From Salvia splendens (taxonomy: Eukaryota; Streptophyta; Magnoliopsida; Lamiales; Lamiaceae), in contig NC_056051.1 in the NCBI RefSeq assembly GCF_004379255.2, positions 7,776,062 to 7,840,061 on the forward strand: a DNA stretch of 64,000 bases, given 5' to 3'. The translations under genes and the position numbers were made by a program. Shown here piece after piece: positions 1-11,893 of the stretch. The notes below the pieces were generated by a model. The model saw only the letters and a program-made list of their open reading frames with translations, did no database searches and was not told where the DNA came from. The first letter of the stretch is position 1; every line of letters starts with the position of its first letter.

Positions 1-980
1 TAACACCGTCCTCAAGGAGGGCGAAGATACAATTTAAACGCTTTCATTTTTAGCTTCCTGTCATGAATTTCGCCGAGCTTCGCCGTTCGAAGGTCGGCCC
101 TGTTTGCGGTTGAATTGCTTTTGGTTATTAAATTTCTGTTTTCCGTAATTTCTCTGCTTATGTCGATTTCGATTATGGATGTTTATTATTCTGAGTTTGT
201 TGTGATTGCTGAGTTTGGGTGAAATCGTTGGAATCTGGTGTTGATCGGAGTAGATCTTGTTGAATCGGGAACTATGGAGCTGATTTTGGTTGTTGTTGGG
301 TTCGGACTGCTTGGATCCGGAGTGGATTGAGCATCCGACGTTGGATCTGAAACAGAGTGATCGAGATTTATGCCTAGCTTTCGTGCTTTCATTTCATTCC
401 GTCTAGTATTTGTAGATCTGTTTTATTTCAGGTTGTTTGCAAGTTTCCAACGTCCGAATTTCTATATTCTGTTTGAATCTAGATATGTGCTCTGTTTTCT
501 TCATGTTCGAGTTTGATTCAGCTCCTAAGATACATGTCGTTGTTAGTTAAATGCTTTGTTAGTTAGTTGCAGATTTAATTTCGTACGTTCTGTTTCTAGA
601 ATATGGTCCCCCACTGTTTACCTGCTTTCTGTTTAGAGATATTAGGAAGTCGTTTGCTCGGTCTAGTAAGCTAGTTAGTTATTTTGTTGCCACAAGGTCG
701 TTCGATGTCAGCATGATGTTTACAGTTTCCTAGGTCTAGAGGTTAATTTCGTGACTAAGTCTAGTGGTAGTTAAACCTCAACCCAAATTTGTGTGGCAAC
801 AGCCGTTTTCTAATCCCAAGTTCCTTAGATGCTCTCCTACGTATCCATCTTCGTGGGATCGACCCCTACTTCTCTATACTAGTCTATAGTATAACGGGTT
901 GAGGGATCTTTGAACGCGAGAAGTGTGTGTCCAACGACTGAGTCTTCTATATTCTCTTGAGTTCCTAAACCAAGTGATCT
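1..980. other. Noncoding repeat-like DNA, no gene seen
   Basis: No convincing coding region is visible; the short minus-strand reading frame at 186-392 is low complexity. The stretch 775-980 has the feel of a plant LTR-retrotransposon untranslated leader (a 'cgtgggatcgacccctact' phrase near 853 is familiar from such leaders), but no LTR boundary, primer-binding site or target duplication can be shown here. The assignment is inference only. Confidence 0.25.
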
Positions 981-1024
981 AGTGGATTCATTGGATTTAG
1001 TGGCTCGACCTAGAACAATAGAAC

Positions 1025-1970
1025 ACGAACACATGTCTATCAGCTTTCGCGCGCTTCAGGCCGACATGTTCGACAAGTACCTCCACATCGGCAAGACGAC
1101 TCCCCGCGACTGCCTGAAGTATTTTTGTCAGGGCGTTAGGGAGATATTCGGGGATAGGTATCTTCGGAAGCCTACCCCCGAAGATTGTCAGGCACGGGAA
1201 TCAGCACGGGTTTCCGGGGATGTTAGGCAGCATAGATTGTATGCATTGGGAATGGAAGAACTGCCCCGTTGCCTGGAAAGGGATGTACACTACTGGTTTC
1301 AAGGCCAAGAATCACACGATGATCCTTGAAGCAGTAGCTGACTACCGGCTGTGGATTTGGCATGCCTATTTTGGAGTAGCCGGGTCTAACAACGACATCA
1401 ACGTCCTCCAGTCGTCGCCCCTCTTCAACGACCAGTGCATGGGCATCGGTCCGGCCGCCAGTTTCGTTGCCAACGGCAACTAGCACAGTATGGGCTATTA
1501 TTTGGCGGATGGGATATACCCGATGTGGCCCTCTTTGTGAAGATGATCAGATGACCAACGGATGAAAAGAAGATATACTTTGCGCAACGTCAGGAGGCAG
1601 CGTGCAAGGATGTGGAACGGACATTTGGTGTGCTCCAGTCTCGATGGGCGGTAGTAAAGGGTCCATCACGGCTGTGGCATGTTGACAGCATCGCCGACAC
1701 CATGTACGCATGTATTATCATGCACAACATGATTGTCGAAGATGAAGGCCCAGCGTTGACCGATTGGGCCAACGATGATGCTACGGCTGCGGGTCCAAGC
1801 CACGGCGTGGCCACTGGCAATGTACGCATGGGGATACCCCATGACGATGTCGAGCGAGTCCGTGCATTAGCCGACATGCGCCAAAAATAAGCCTATGTTT
1901 GACTCCAGAACGATATAATTGAAGAAGTATGGCAGCGGAGGGGTCGTCGTTGATGGAGTTTTTAATTGTT
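1025..1970 (+). pseudogene. Harbinger-type DDE transposase (HARBI1-like), broken
   Basis: The reading frames at 982-1329, 1220-1483 and 1612-1890 are successive pieces of one nuclease of the HARBI1/PIF family, which cuts and pastes the element. The first piece has the usual N-terminal phrase FRALQADMFDKYLHIGK. The second has GSIDCMHWEWKNCP (first catalytic Asp) and SNNDINVLQSSPLF (second Asp). The third has DVERTFGVLQSRW (catalytic Glu). A frameshift near 1200, a stop just after NGN at about 1482 and further shifts up to 1610 show that it cannot make a full protein. The family assignment is firm from the motifs; activity is excluded. Confidence 0.85.
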
Positions 1971-2211
1971 GAAATGTATTTTTTTTTATTTTGGTGAAAT
2001 GTACTTTTGTTTTTTTTTAATTAATGAAATTTTTATTCCGTATTTGTTTCGAATTTTTCTTCCGTAAATTGTTAAATTGGTGAATTTGTGATTTTTTTTA
2101 ATGTGGGAAGTCCGTCGGGATGTCCGCCACTGTGCAGTGGGAAGTCCGTATGACATGGCAGGAGGTATTTTTGGGATGTCCGCGGGGACATCCGCACTAA
2201 TGCGGATGCCC
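1025..2211 (+). mobile_element. PIF/Harbinger transposon remnant, transposase part and 3' end
   Basis: A decayed Harbinger transposase (1025-1970) is followed by about 240 bp of noncoding DNA ending in a terminal repeat that closes with GCGGATGCCC at 2202-2211 and a TTA at 2212-2214, the usual TWA target site of this superfamily. The subterminal phrase 'ggatgtccgc' is shared with the complete element at 11894-12957, so both belong to the same TIR family. The 5' terminal repeat was not found in the window, so the left boundary given here is only the start of recognisable coding sequence. Confidence 0.7.
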
Positions 2212-2214
2212 TTA

Positions 2215-2741
2215 CATCAATTATTCCAAATTTTCGTTTGTTGGAATGAGGGAGCCCCCATCATATGCCTTTTTGTTGCCAATATACCTCACACATGTCT
2301 AGGGATTTCGTCTTCGGTTTTTTTATTCAATTTGCTCGCATTCTTATCTTTATCGATGATCACAACCGAATCTCATTTTAAATTCAAATTATGTTACTAA
2401 AATTTTCAATTCAAACCTTAAATCATAACACAGTGGCTAGGGGCCAGACAATATCCCACGCCCCGGTCTCTCCCTCTCCACCCAATTCTCATGCTCCGGT
2501 CTCATTTTGAATGTGTTAACCGATGGCCTTATATTTGATTAGCATTTAGATGCCACTGCATGTAGCGGCTACAAATTGACAAAATAACAAAGGAATCTAC
2601 AACAAATGTATTGAAAGGAAACAGACACATAGAGAAACTGCAAGACTTTTCTCAGCATAATGTTCACTGCAAACACAAACAAGTTCATTTGCAAATTCTT
2701 CTATCTAAGACGAACAAAAGGACGGTGGCAGCGTTGTATGT
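2215..2741. other. Intergenic DNA and probable 3' UTR of the HIG1 gene
   Basis: No coding sequence was recognised. The part nearest 2741 is presumably the 3' untranslated region of the minus-strand HIG1 gene; a minus-strand AATAAA lies near 2320, but the poly(A) site cannot be fixed from sequence alone. Confidence 0.35.
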
Positions 2742-3709
2742 TCAAAACTTCTCCCCATAGTAACAAGCCGTGCCAACCATTAAGGCAACGGTGGCACCTT
2801 GAACGACCACACGAGCCCTCATTAGCTTCTGTCCCAGAACAGAATTCCCCCGTCTGAAACTAATCAGACCGGCTGTGAGCACTCCTGCTGTCATCAACGC
2901 ACCTAGCAAAACGGAAGCCTTTCAAAGCACGGACGCATCTTCTATTATTTCAGCATGAATATATTGATAGAACTAGCATCGATCAATTGGATATTGAGGA
3001 AATTAAATGCTTGGGACAACTCCAACAATGTCTCTTATATTACTCCAATGCAACATATTCAAGTGAAGCACTGGTCAAGTGATTTAACAAGAAAGTGAGA
3101 AACAACAATCTTACTACCTTTTCTAGCAAAGAAATTCTTAGGACAACTCTTAACATCGTGTCTTATATTATGTCGAAGACACCCTTTCTATCTCACATTG
3201 ACTTGGTAAAGATATTGCTTCTAAATATAAGTCCGGAGTACCCACTCCTCTTATAAGGCCTTTTAAGGGGACGATGCTTCCAATTCTAACACTCCCCCAT
3301 CCAAATAACCAATAGTCATGTTTTTTTCATTTTGGAACATACACAAAGATTTGGCACTTTTCATTTCTAGTAACATGACTCACCACTTTTCCCCTAAAAA
3401 CACTTAACCATTGTTCATCATAAGCAAGCAAGAAATCCTTACATAAACATATACTCATGTCAAGAGCCTCGGATTTCTTTCTGAGATGTTCCACTTAAAG
3501 GGACATGTTTCCTATAATGGAAACATAACATTCTCTACTTCATGTTTTTCCACTTAACTCAAAAAAACAAAACTACAAAAATAAAAAAAGAGTATAGTAA
3601 TTAAGAGAAGCGAGAAAGATTTACCAATAGGAACAAGAGGGTTCCTAATGCGCTTTTTCTCCATACACAATTCTTCTATTTGTGCATTAACATCAGCCAT
3701 CTGATCCAT
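2742..3709 (-). CDS. HIG1-domain protein, RCF1/HIGD2-like, two exons
   Basis: This 81-residue gene is too short and too split to stand out as an open frame. Exon 1 is 3709-3625, exon 2 is 2902-2742. The donor (ATTG|GTAAAT) and acceptor (TTTTGCTAG|GTGCG) join in phase 1 at a glycine. The protein begins MDQMADVNAQIEEL, then has NPLVPIG at the junction, a first hydrophobic segment (about residues 28-44), a basic RRGN loop, the R-A-R-V-V-V-Q motif (residues 57-63) and a second hydrophobic segment ending GTACYYGEKF. This is the two-helix HIG1 fold of mitochondrial inner-membrane proteins that help assemble respiratory supercomplexes (yeast Rcf1, animal HIGD). A second in-frame ATG three codons downstream could also be the start. 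Length and junction agree with the plant family as I know it. No break is seen, so it is probably functional. Confidence 0.85.
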
Positions 3710-4321
3710 TTCACCAAAACAATAGTAATACGAAAGTTAGAGAAATATAGATTTCTTTTATTAATCAAACAAAATCATCTATCCCTTCGCACACCATTTA
3801 AATCCAAAGAACATAAAATTACTACCAAGATCGATCAAAACTTTACCATGAAATATTAATTGTTGAGATGACCCAGATGAAAAGATTTGATTTTGGGAGA
3901 AACCCTTGTCCCAAAATTGGAAATGTTAGTGGACAATGCACATGAGTTGTTTTTTTTGTTGGTTATTTGGGATTGAAATCAGATAGGAATTGGCCAATTG
4001 GGCCACACACCTACATTAATTTTATTTCGACATGTTCATTCAACTTTATTTTCAGCCTAATATATAATATAATAGACTGAACTAATATCACATTTTATTA
4101 GTAATATACATTTACCATTTCATTCGTTTTTATCCCATTATTTATTTATAAAGTATGCCCTTGAATTCATCATAAAATCAGCGAAAACATATTTTACTAA
4201 TCAAGCGAGACCTTTATTTTAGTCGATAACCGCCACAAACCGCCGTACAACCAACCGCCGCCGACAGAAATGGATAACACAAAAACTGCCGCGTAGGTTT
4301 CTGCAACAACATGCACAACGC
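3710..4321. other. Intergenic region between divergent HIG1 and LEA/TMEM205-like genes
   Basis: This holds the 5' leader and promoter of the minus-strand HIG1 gene and the distal promoter of the plus-strand LEA-like gene. It is AT-rich and no further feature was recognised. Confidence 0.4.
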
Positions 4322-4328
4322 CACGTGT
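4322..4328 (+). promoter_or_regulatory. ABRE/G-box (CACGTGT) upstream of the LEA-like gene
   Basis: CACGTGT is the core of the abscisic-acid response element bound by bZIP factors of the ABF/ABI5 group. It lies 112-118 bp upstream of the ATG at 4440, and a TTAAATA box follows at about 4356. An ABRE in front of a LEA-domain gene fits the expected seed or drought control. This is inferred from motif and position only. Confidence 0.5.
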
Positions 4329-4439
4329 AGCAACTCCCAACTTTTCCTCTAAACTTAAATACCAATTCAAACCGATCAATTCAATATATCAATCTATCAA
4401 AACTAGAACAATTTCGTATCCGGAAATCAGACAAGGAGA

Positions 4440-5892
4440 ATGAAATTTTTTGCATTATGTCTTGTCCTAACCTCGCTAGCAACCGCACAAAGCCCTAACC
4501 CGAGAGAAGAAGATGTGATTGTGAAGGAAGGCCGCAGAGTCGTGGTGGTCGAGTACGAGAAAGACGACGGCAACACCAAGGTTTTGATCTCTCCGCAGGA
4601 CAAACCTGATGAAAACATTTCCGATAATTTGGTGAAGAAAGTGAAGGAGGCTTCCTCTTCTGTTGTTGATGAAATGGGTGATTTAGTTGGAAAAATCCAA
4701 GATGGTGAGAATGTTCAGAGCAAATTCTGGCCTAGAGAGCTCGTTTGCGACGCCTGTGGCAAGTACAAGCACAAGCTCGCCTTGGCCTTCGCGAAGACGG
4801 CCGAGGCAGCGGAGGAGGTGAAGGAGAAGTTTCTAGAAGGTAAGCAGGCCGCTAAAGAGAAGTTTCTAGAAGGTAAGGAGAAGGCGGAAGAGAAGCTTCT
4901 AGAAGGTAAGGAGAAGGCCGAAGGGGCGGCGGAGGGAGTGAAAGAGAAGTTTCTAGAAGGAAAGGAGAAGGTGAAAGAGAAATTTGTAGAAGGTAATGAG
5001 GCCGCGAAGGGGGCAGAGGAGTAGGCGAAAGAGAAGGTTCTAGAAGGTAATGAGGCTGCAAAGAGAAGTTTATAGAAGGTAAGGAGAAGGGTGGGAAGGG
5101 ATTGAGGGAGATTGTAAGGCCACGGGGTGAGGTGGCGGCGAGGGAGAGGGTGCATATGATGGGGTTTGCGGTGGCGTATGGGATGTGCGTGTGGATGACG
5201 TTTGCATCGAGCTACGTGCTGGCGGGGGCGGTGCCGAGAAGGCAGTTTGCGGTGGTGCAGAGCAAGATGTGTCCTGTGTGTTTCAAGGGGATGGGGTGTT
5301 GTGTGGGGATGGCTTTGTTGGGGCATTTGGCGAGGCGGGGGAGGGAGCGGTGTTGCAAGGGATGAACCTCAAGCATTTGGCGGCGTTGGGGATGATCTTG
5401 GTGAATTTGATGTGGCTGGAGCCTCAAGCAACTAAGGTTTGTCACATTATGCATTGTGGTGGTTATATTTGATTTGTTTTGGTTACATGTAGTTAGTTTG
5501 ATTATTTCTTGATTGCTATGTTATTGTCTTGAGTTGGACTGTTAGGAATTATTTAGGTGTATGTCACATTGCATTGGTTGCATTGTTTGAAATCGGCCAT
5601 TTCAGGTGATGCTTGAGAAAATGAACAAGGATAAGGAAGAAGGCGCCGGAAAGGAGGCACACGTGGTCTGGTCGAACCAATCAGGAAGGCCGGCGACTCT
5701 GCTGTTGAGACACCAGGCAGAGGCCCGACTAGTGCAGAAGCTGCGGCTAGGTCTGAAATAATCCATTTGAGCCGAAATCTGGAGAGGCTGAACTCATACT
5801 CATCTTTCCTCAATGCTCTAACTCTCGTGTCGCTGACCTGGCACCTTGTCTACCTAGGGCAGCGTCTGAACGCGCCGACATGTAGCTCGTGA
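4440..5892 (+). pseudogene. LEA-repeat / TMEM205-like (DUF4149) protein, frameshifted
   Basis: The product would resemble plant proteins that join a LEA-like repeat to a TMEM205-type membrane domain (Arabidopsis At1g22600/At1g72100 type). It starts MKFFALCLVLTSLATAQ, a good signal peptide, then has a charged region and about eight copies of an 11-residue repeat of the form KEKFLEGKEKA (4800-5095, encoded by a 33-bp DNA repeat). The membrane part follows (HMMGFAVAYGMCVWMTF at about 5150; QFAVVQSKMCPVCFKGM at about 5250). An intron at 5437-5605 (ACTAAG|GTTTG ... TTTCAG|GTGATG) joins EPQATK to VMLEKM in frame. The last part reads RLNSYSSFLNALTL...HLVYLGQRL to the stop at 5890-5892. Defects: a TAG at 5022-5024, a 1-nt shift near 5060, another between about 5300 and 5350, and one near 5645. 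The neighbouring genes read cleanly, so I take this as a recent pseudogene, although a sequencing-error origin cannot be excluded. Confidence 0.75.
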
Positions 5893-6459
5893 CCGTGCCT
5901 TGCGACTTGCACAGTTATGTTTTAATTGCTGATGTTTACTTTTGAAGTAATAAATAGCTAGAGTGTTAAATATGTGTAGTCATGTTCGTATACAAACATA
6001 TTAAGCATACATATGTACCACAAATTGGGCCATATTTTGGTTGATGTGATCCAATTTACGATGTGACAAAACCCAATTTCAAATAACATCAAATAATATG
6101 AAATGATACATAAACATTATTGAGAGTGGTTTTTAATTGGTATACCAACAGTGTCTACCGTAATCCATTTTAATCAAGATGCTTCTTAATGAAATGGTTA
6201 GCCCTCAGTATAAGTCTTTGACATTGAACAAGTGTCTACATTAATAGAAATGAGAGAGTAGTATGAATGGCATATGCCACCAAAAATTATACAATCTACA
6301 AACATTTGTAGTAGTAGTAGTAGTAGTAGGACAAAACTCTCACCTAGCAATTCATCCCCTGCTGCAAAAAAATCCCCCAACTTCCTCCACAACTGTTGAA
6401 TTTTCATCATCTCTGGTTTCGCGTAAACTAATGTATGGGTAGCTGTATATAGCCGGAGC
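5893..6459. other. 3' ends of two convergent genes with a short TAG microsatellite
   Basis: This holds the 3' flank of the LEA/TMEM205-like gene (an AATAAA lies near 5950) and the 3' UTR of the TM9SF gene on the other strand. A (GTA)n run of about seven units lies near 6309-6329. No coding sequence was seen. Confidence 0.4.
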
Positions 6460-9400
6460 TCAGTCACACTTGATGTTTCTGTAGATTCTCCTCACAAACA
6501 GGTTTGAGCCCAGATACCCGACAGCACCTGAGATAAGCAAGCTGATTAGAAAACGAGGGTGGCTGTTGTGTGTGTGGAAGCGCAGTGCAGGGGAGGGGAA
6601 CTTACCGCATAATATTCCTAGACCGAGGCAGAACATCAAGGTGTACCCGAAGTAGAAGCTGGTTTGGAAGAAACCGGACATCTTCGTCTTGACATAGTAG
6701 TAGTACACGGAATAGACAAAGACGTAGAGCGCAGTGGATGCGGCGGAGAAGAACGAAGTCCACTGCCAGTGATAGTTCTCGGCATTCAGTAGGAAATATG
6801 TCCCCACAATTGTTACACAGACGGTGACAATGATCAGAATCACAAATACGAGCAGCATGAAGCCATACACATAGTAGACCTGCCAGTGGCAAACCGGATT
6901 AGGATGGTTTCAGCAGCAGATAGACAGCGACGTACATAACCAAACAAGATGATCCCATTATATCAGACTAGTAAATGAATTATAGCTGAAACCTTGGAAG
7001 AGAGGCATTATATAGCAGAAATTTAATATGATCAAGAATAAATCTCAACAACTCGTTCCTGCCAATTATAGGCTATAGCCTTATAGGTCGACAGAGAAAC
7101 TAAGCATTGAAAAGCCGAGTGACATGACCTTAGGACAGCAACCAGAAAGAAAAATAATGGATCTAGACAGAAAGTTATTCACGATTCTCAAGGAAGAGAT
7201 ACCAGCTGACAACATACAATATGGATATACCTTGTAATTCCAGAAGGATGTGAAGACGAAATACATTTCAATGAAAATGCTTCCGAAGGGCAGTAGACCT
7301 CCCATTAGAGAGATGATAGAAGGTGTGAGATACCACTTCTTCTCTGGAATTGGACGAGGGATTGTCTTAACTCGGCAAGGATTGTTAGGAGCACCACTCC
7401 AGTTTCTTCCAACAACAGTTCCAAGAAGCGCCAGAGGAAAAGAAATAAATGCCCATATGACAAAAACAACGACCATAGTACCAAAGGGAATGGCCGCTAG
7501 AGAACCATAGAATATGGCAACCGTGTTCAATATCAGACCAATGCCAAAACACAAGAATGGGAAAAGTGATGCTGTGAGGATCATGGACTTTATCCAACTT
7601 TTACCTAACATAGCCAACACATAAAGTTATTGGCAAACGATGAATATGTTTATTTTTGCTAGGAAGAGGTTAAAGTGATGACATACCACCATGGCGGGAA
7701 TACATGCCACCACTCACATAACCAGCAATAAATGACGTAAATGCGTAGCATACAATAAATGTTGTGACAATTGCTCCTCTCCTGAAACACACAACAATAA
7801 AAAAAGGAAGTACTTATAGTGAGACGGCGTGTTTTGGGGCGCCAGGAGCTCCTAAGGGCATTAAGGAACAACAAACGGGCAAACTAACAAAATTAGGACC
7901 TAATTATGAAGCCATGCAAAAGAAATTATGTAAACAAAGGAGATGAACTTCAAATGCATTAAGAAACGGTATATGTGCATAATTAGTGAAACATAAAACC
8001 ACATTATTCAAATTGTGTTTTCTGGTTCCTCTTTATGCCCCGAAGCATGGATGCCAAATTTTCCAAACCATGCTTTTCTAAGATCCTGGGTCCTTCCTTG
8101 CATAATTTGGCTCAACAGGTTAAGTTAATCAGCTGGCTTCATTATAGTGCACTAATATTAAGTAAGTTATATGTGGTACTCACTTACCCTATGTACAACA
8201 TTCCGACAATTGCTAATATGATGACAAGAAGCACAAGTGTTGAAAGCTGGGCACCAGTGCCAACAACAGCTGAAAGTAGGGCCAGACTTTGGGTAGGCCG
8301 AAACACATCACCATGGACAAGTTTCCAACCCGATTCTTCATTTACATCCCGTTCCTATGGATCAAAAGGTACAGGACATGAATTGGATTAATTAAAATAA
8401 CCTTTAACAGATTGCTAATAAATACATTTTAAACACATGTCTTGCACGAGCTGTACAATATTACCAAATACTGTTAAGGCAGAAATTTCACTAATGAAAG
8501 ACATGTAAATAGATAATATTACCAGTGACTCCAGATCATCATCTTCCCGGGCGTATTTAGCATAGTCGTTCCGGAGAGTGCGCATTAATATCATTGAGAC
8601 CAACCCAGTAAGAAAAATTACCATCATAAAAGAATTGAAGACAGAGAACCAGTGAATCTGCAAATCACAACTCTTATATTAGGTGATGACTGACAAGAAT
8701 AGTTTGATGCAAAAAGTCACTAAACTACTAATTCAAAGTAACCTCACAGTAACTTAACACTTATTTTTATAATCTTTTGAGACAATTTTTATATGGAGTA
8801 AAATGTGAAACTTCCCAATGACATCATGGATAAGTAAAAGGTACAAAAGGAAACATCTCAGAAAAACTTGCGGTCTTTAAGCAAATCACCTGGTGCTCAA
8901 AGAAAGGGTAGTCCAGATAGACATCAAAACGACGTGCAAATGAAATATTAGTTGGAACCCATTTAACAGAGTATGTCATTTCCAATACTCGACCCTCTTC
9001 AAGTGGCTGAGCATTTTCTTGGGTAAGATTTACATGAATGATCTGCAAACAGAAGTATCAGTCACAAAAATGAAGAAGCTAGTTAGTTTTGCAGAAATAG
9101 AATAATACTACATGTGTAGAAAAAACAGAAAAAAGAGTCTACCTGGTTCTCATTGTAGTTAATCACAAGATTCTTGTGTGTTAAGAGCACATGTCTATTA
9201 TCATGGGTTCTGTCAGGGAGCGCCTCACCAACAAAACCTTTATGAAAGGATTGGCCAATCATTCAAAATCATACATAATCCCTTGCATGTAAAATTAATA
9301 TAAATACAAATAGCATACCCCATAACGGCAAATCATCTGATCAAATGAGCCACCCATACATGCAGAAAACTCAAGTTAGAAAGGGACCAGAACTTAAGAA

Positions 9401-10540
9401 AGCGCAATAATTCTGCAGTATTAGAGGCAATAATCATGACAGGCATACCCATGAAAAACTCAAACCAGTATGAATTATCAATTGCATCCTTAAACTGTTT
9501 AACCTTCGTGGCTTCCAGCTCAATTTCACAAATTGTAGTTTTCTCCACATCTCCTGTGGAAAGATAAACAGCGTGTAACAGCTAAAGTGCACATGCTGGA
9601 AAAATAAAAAAACTAAAGGGAAATGCCATAACTGAAATATTACTCTTAAATTTTATTTCAATTTGGCTATCAATAAGCTCATTCCCTCCAAGCACCTCCC
9701 CAAGGCCACCCCACTTATGACCTGGTTTGCCCTTTGGGCGGCAAAACGGGAGGCTGTAATAGTTGTAGGTTTCTTGAGGATTGTTATAAGGGCCAACCTT
9801 GTTTACCCATAAGGTAACAGCTTCACCATCCTGATACTGCAGATAACATAGAAATGTCTCCCAAAATCAGAACTCAAAATGCAAGAGATGCTATTTGCAC
9901 TAAATTATCATAATAGATAATCAATTCCTATAATAGATCTGTTATGGCAGAATAGAGCAATTGTGTAATCGACAAACGAAAGAACGTAAAGAGACACAGA
10001 ATTTACGTGGTTCACCAATTGGCTACATCCACGGGCAAGAACGGAGAAGAAATTGTATTATGACTGTAGTTACAGATTTCAGATCTAAGATCACGATCAT
10101 AGAATTATGTGCTCTACTCCCATATAAATAGGCACACATGAGACCTATCCTAATTCGGAAACATAATCCTATCCCAATTAGGAAACAAATTCAAGGCATA
10201 CAAACAAGATCTTAAAATCCCCACTAAAAATGTAAAAAAACTAAAGACTTTTTACATTCAGACATAAAGGACTAAAATGCAAAGCATCATCTACACTGAT
10301 TAAAGCCTACAGATATCACATTTCAAGGTGAGCTACACTGTTATCATTCAAATGGACAACATAACAGCAAAAAAAATCCGCACAGAGAGTAATCTAATGA
10401 AATCAAATCAACAGTATATTAAAGCATAAATAAAGTTGAAATGGCTTCATTAGCAATTCAATCACCTTGGCCAGAGATGAGGCGACGAAGAACGCGAACG
10501 ACAATACGAAGACGAAGAACAATTTGACGGCGGAGCTCAT
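6460..10540 (-). CDS. TMN1: Transmembrane 9 superfamily protein (nonaspanin/EMP70), 12 exons, intact
   Basis: A polytopic Golgi/endosome protein of the TM9SF family, needed for sorting of membrane proteins. I could place all exons: 10540-10466, 9836-9644, 9553-9449, 9336-9319, 9237-9143, 9042-8890, 8657-8523, 8354-8188, 7781-7687, 7604-7231, 6879-6606, 6527-6460. They sum to 1752 nt, giving 583 residues with no stop or shift, close to Arabidopsis TMN1 (At1g10950). Visible are a signal peptide ([20 protein letters not shown]), the lumenal [20 protein letters not shown] block, [17 protein letters not shown], the first membrane helix after HWFSVFNSF, eight further helices in exons 8-12, and [20 protein letters not shown]. 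The C-terminus is [10 protein letters not shown], whose KxD ending is the COPI/Golgi-retention signal of this family. Exon 4 is only 18 nt. Intron 1 carries a solo LTR. The gene has a single copy here and looks functional. Confidence 0.95.
9940..10206 (-). mobile_element. Solo LTR (267 bp) in intron 1 of the TM9SF gene
   Basis: The segment begins TGTTATGG and ends CAAACA, that is TG...CA on either strand. It is flanked by perfect 5-bp duplications AGATC at 9935-9939 and 10207-10211. Read on the minus strand it has a TATA-like CTATTTATATGGG and then the CCGTGGATGTAG...AACCACGTAAATTC phrase common in R-U5 regions of plant Copia LTRs. No internal region remains, so it is a solo LTR left by recombination. 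It is in the same orientation as the host gene. Confidence 0.75.
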
Positions 10541-11893
10541 CGCCTCCGGATCTATATCAAGAAAACCTTAAAAAATAAAATTTGGATAGAAATGCAGAAA
10601 TTCTTCTCAACCCCACTTGATTCGATTTCCCGGAATTTCAGATCTCAAGAGAAAAACATTAGCAGAAGTTCGATTTGTGTCAAAAACCTCAGGTCCTCCG
10701 TCGATCCAATCTACCAGCTTGATATTTGAGAGCAATTTCAGAGATTTTAGGGATTGAGAAAGAAAATTGGGCAAATATTGGGTTTATGTTTCACACTCTG
10801 TGGGGTATTATCACAACTTGAATGGAATTAAAATTCGCAAAATTTACTATTTCATGTATTTTTCGTATTTATGTTACTAGTCTTAATTAGTTGAAAATTT
10901 GTACTATCAAAATATATAAAAATATACTGTCAATTACAGAAGTTTTAATAAAATTGGTAAAAGTATTGAAGATTTATTTTAAAAAGTAATTTAAGTATTG
11001 TTAGTAAAAAATTTACTTTGTTAGAAAAGAATAAACTTATCAAATATTCATACATAAAATTTTTCTTTAGTGATCGATGCCTGGATATGGTTGGATTGGA
11101 TATTAAATTTGGTTTGGGTTAATTATTTTAATGTTAATCGGTTTAGTTTATTTGCTAACTAGTAAAAACAAGTCCAATTTTATGATTTTATTAATAACCC
11201 ATCACATTTTATCATCCAAAGCTATATGGGAAAATCCCTAATTAGGTAGCTAGTTGACATAAAAACTTAACCAACAAAAAATTACCCAACTTTTGCATTA
11301 AATTAAATGATTTTAGATCATAAATTTGTCAACTTGTCCTTTATTTCCCTATGGAAGACTGGCCACTGGCCGAGTCCAATGCAGCTTAATGTATATATAC
11401 ACATTGTCCGATAATAGCGGATTTAAGTGGAATTAAGTGATCGACCGATCGTATCGACGATTTATGAGAATCAAAAATTATATCGAACTTCTGTTTTTAG
11501 AGTTGGCAATAAACTTTACAATGCAATAACTCTATATTATCCATTTTCAGTGACAATTACAACCTTGTCTCAGCCTTTTTGACCCATGAAACGATATTTT
11601 TCATTATATTTGATCGCACAACCTAATACATAAAATAAACATATTTCATTATGTGACTATGTATACTTTATAGATTAAAAAATTTCAACAACAAGAAGTA
11701 ATCTACCCATTTGACAATGCAATCAATTGATATGAGTTGCAAACTTACATGAGTATAGCTTGTGTGTGGATTGTAACTAGACCAAGGATGAAATCTACGG
11801 ACAACAATCATGATAATATTTTCTATGATAAGCATGATGCTCAGATAAGCGTAATATGGAGCGTAAAATATGACATGTATTGGTGTTCCTTTA
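10541..11893. other. 5' leader/promoter of the TM9SF gene, then AT-rich intergenic DNA
   Basis: Bases 10541-10800 are the probable 5' untranslated leader and core promoter of the minus-strand TM9SF gene. From about 10800 to 11890 the DNA is AT-rich with no gene or clear repeat that I recognise. Confidence 0.4.

Noticed and set aside
325..345. GAGCATCCGACG as a possible 5' terminal repeat of the first Harbinger element
   Set aside because: Only the first eight bases agree, the preceding triplet is not TWA in the right frame (TTG), and no subterminal similarity follows.
4715..5326. A 203-codon open frame on the minus strand opposite the LEA-like gene
   Set aside because: It is the antisense of a purine-rich coding repeat; its Ser/Pro/Leu-rich product has no family features, while the plus strand matches LEA and TMEM205-like domains.
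7764..8391. Plus-strand frames at 7764-7946 and 8035-8391
   Set aside because: They lie across introns and antisense of exons 8 and 9 of the TM9SF gene, which reads cleanly on the other strand.
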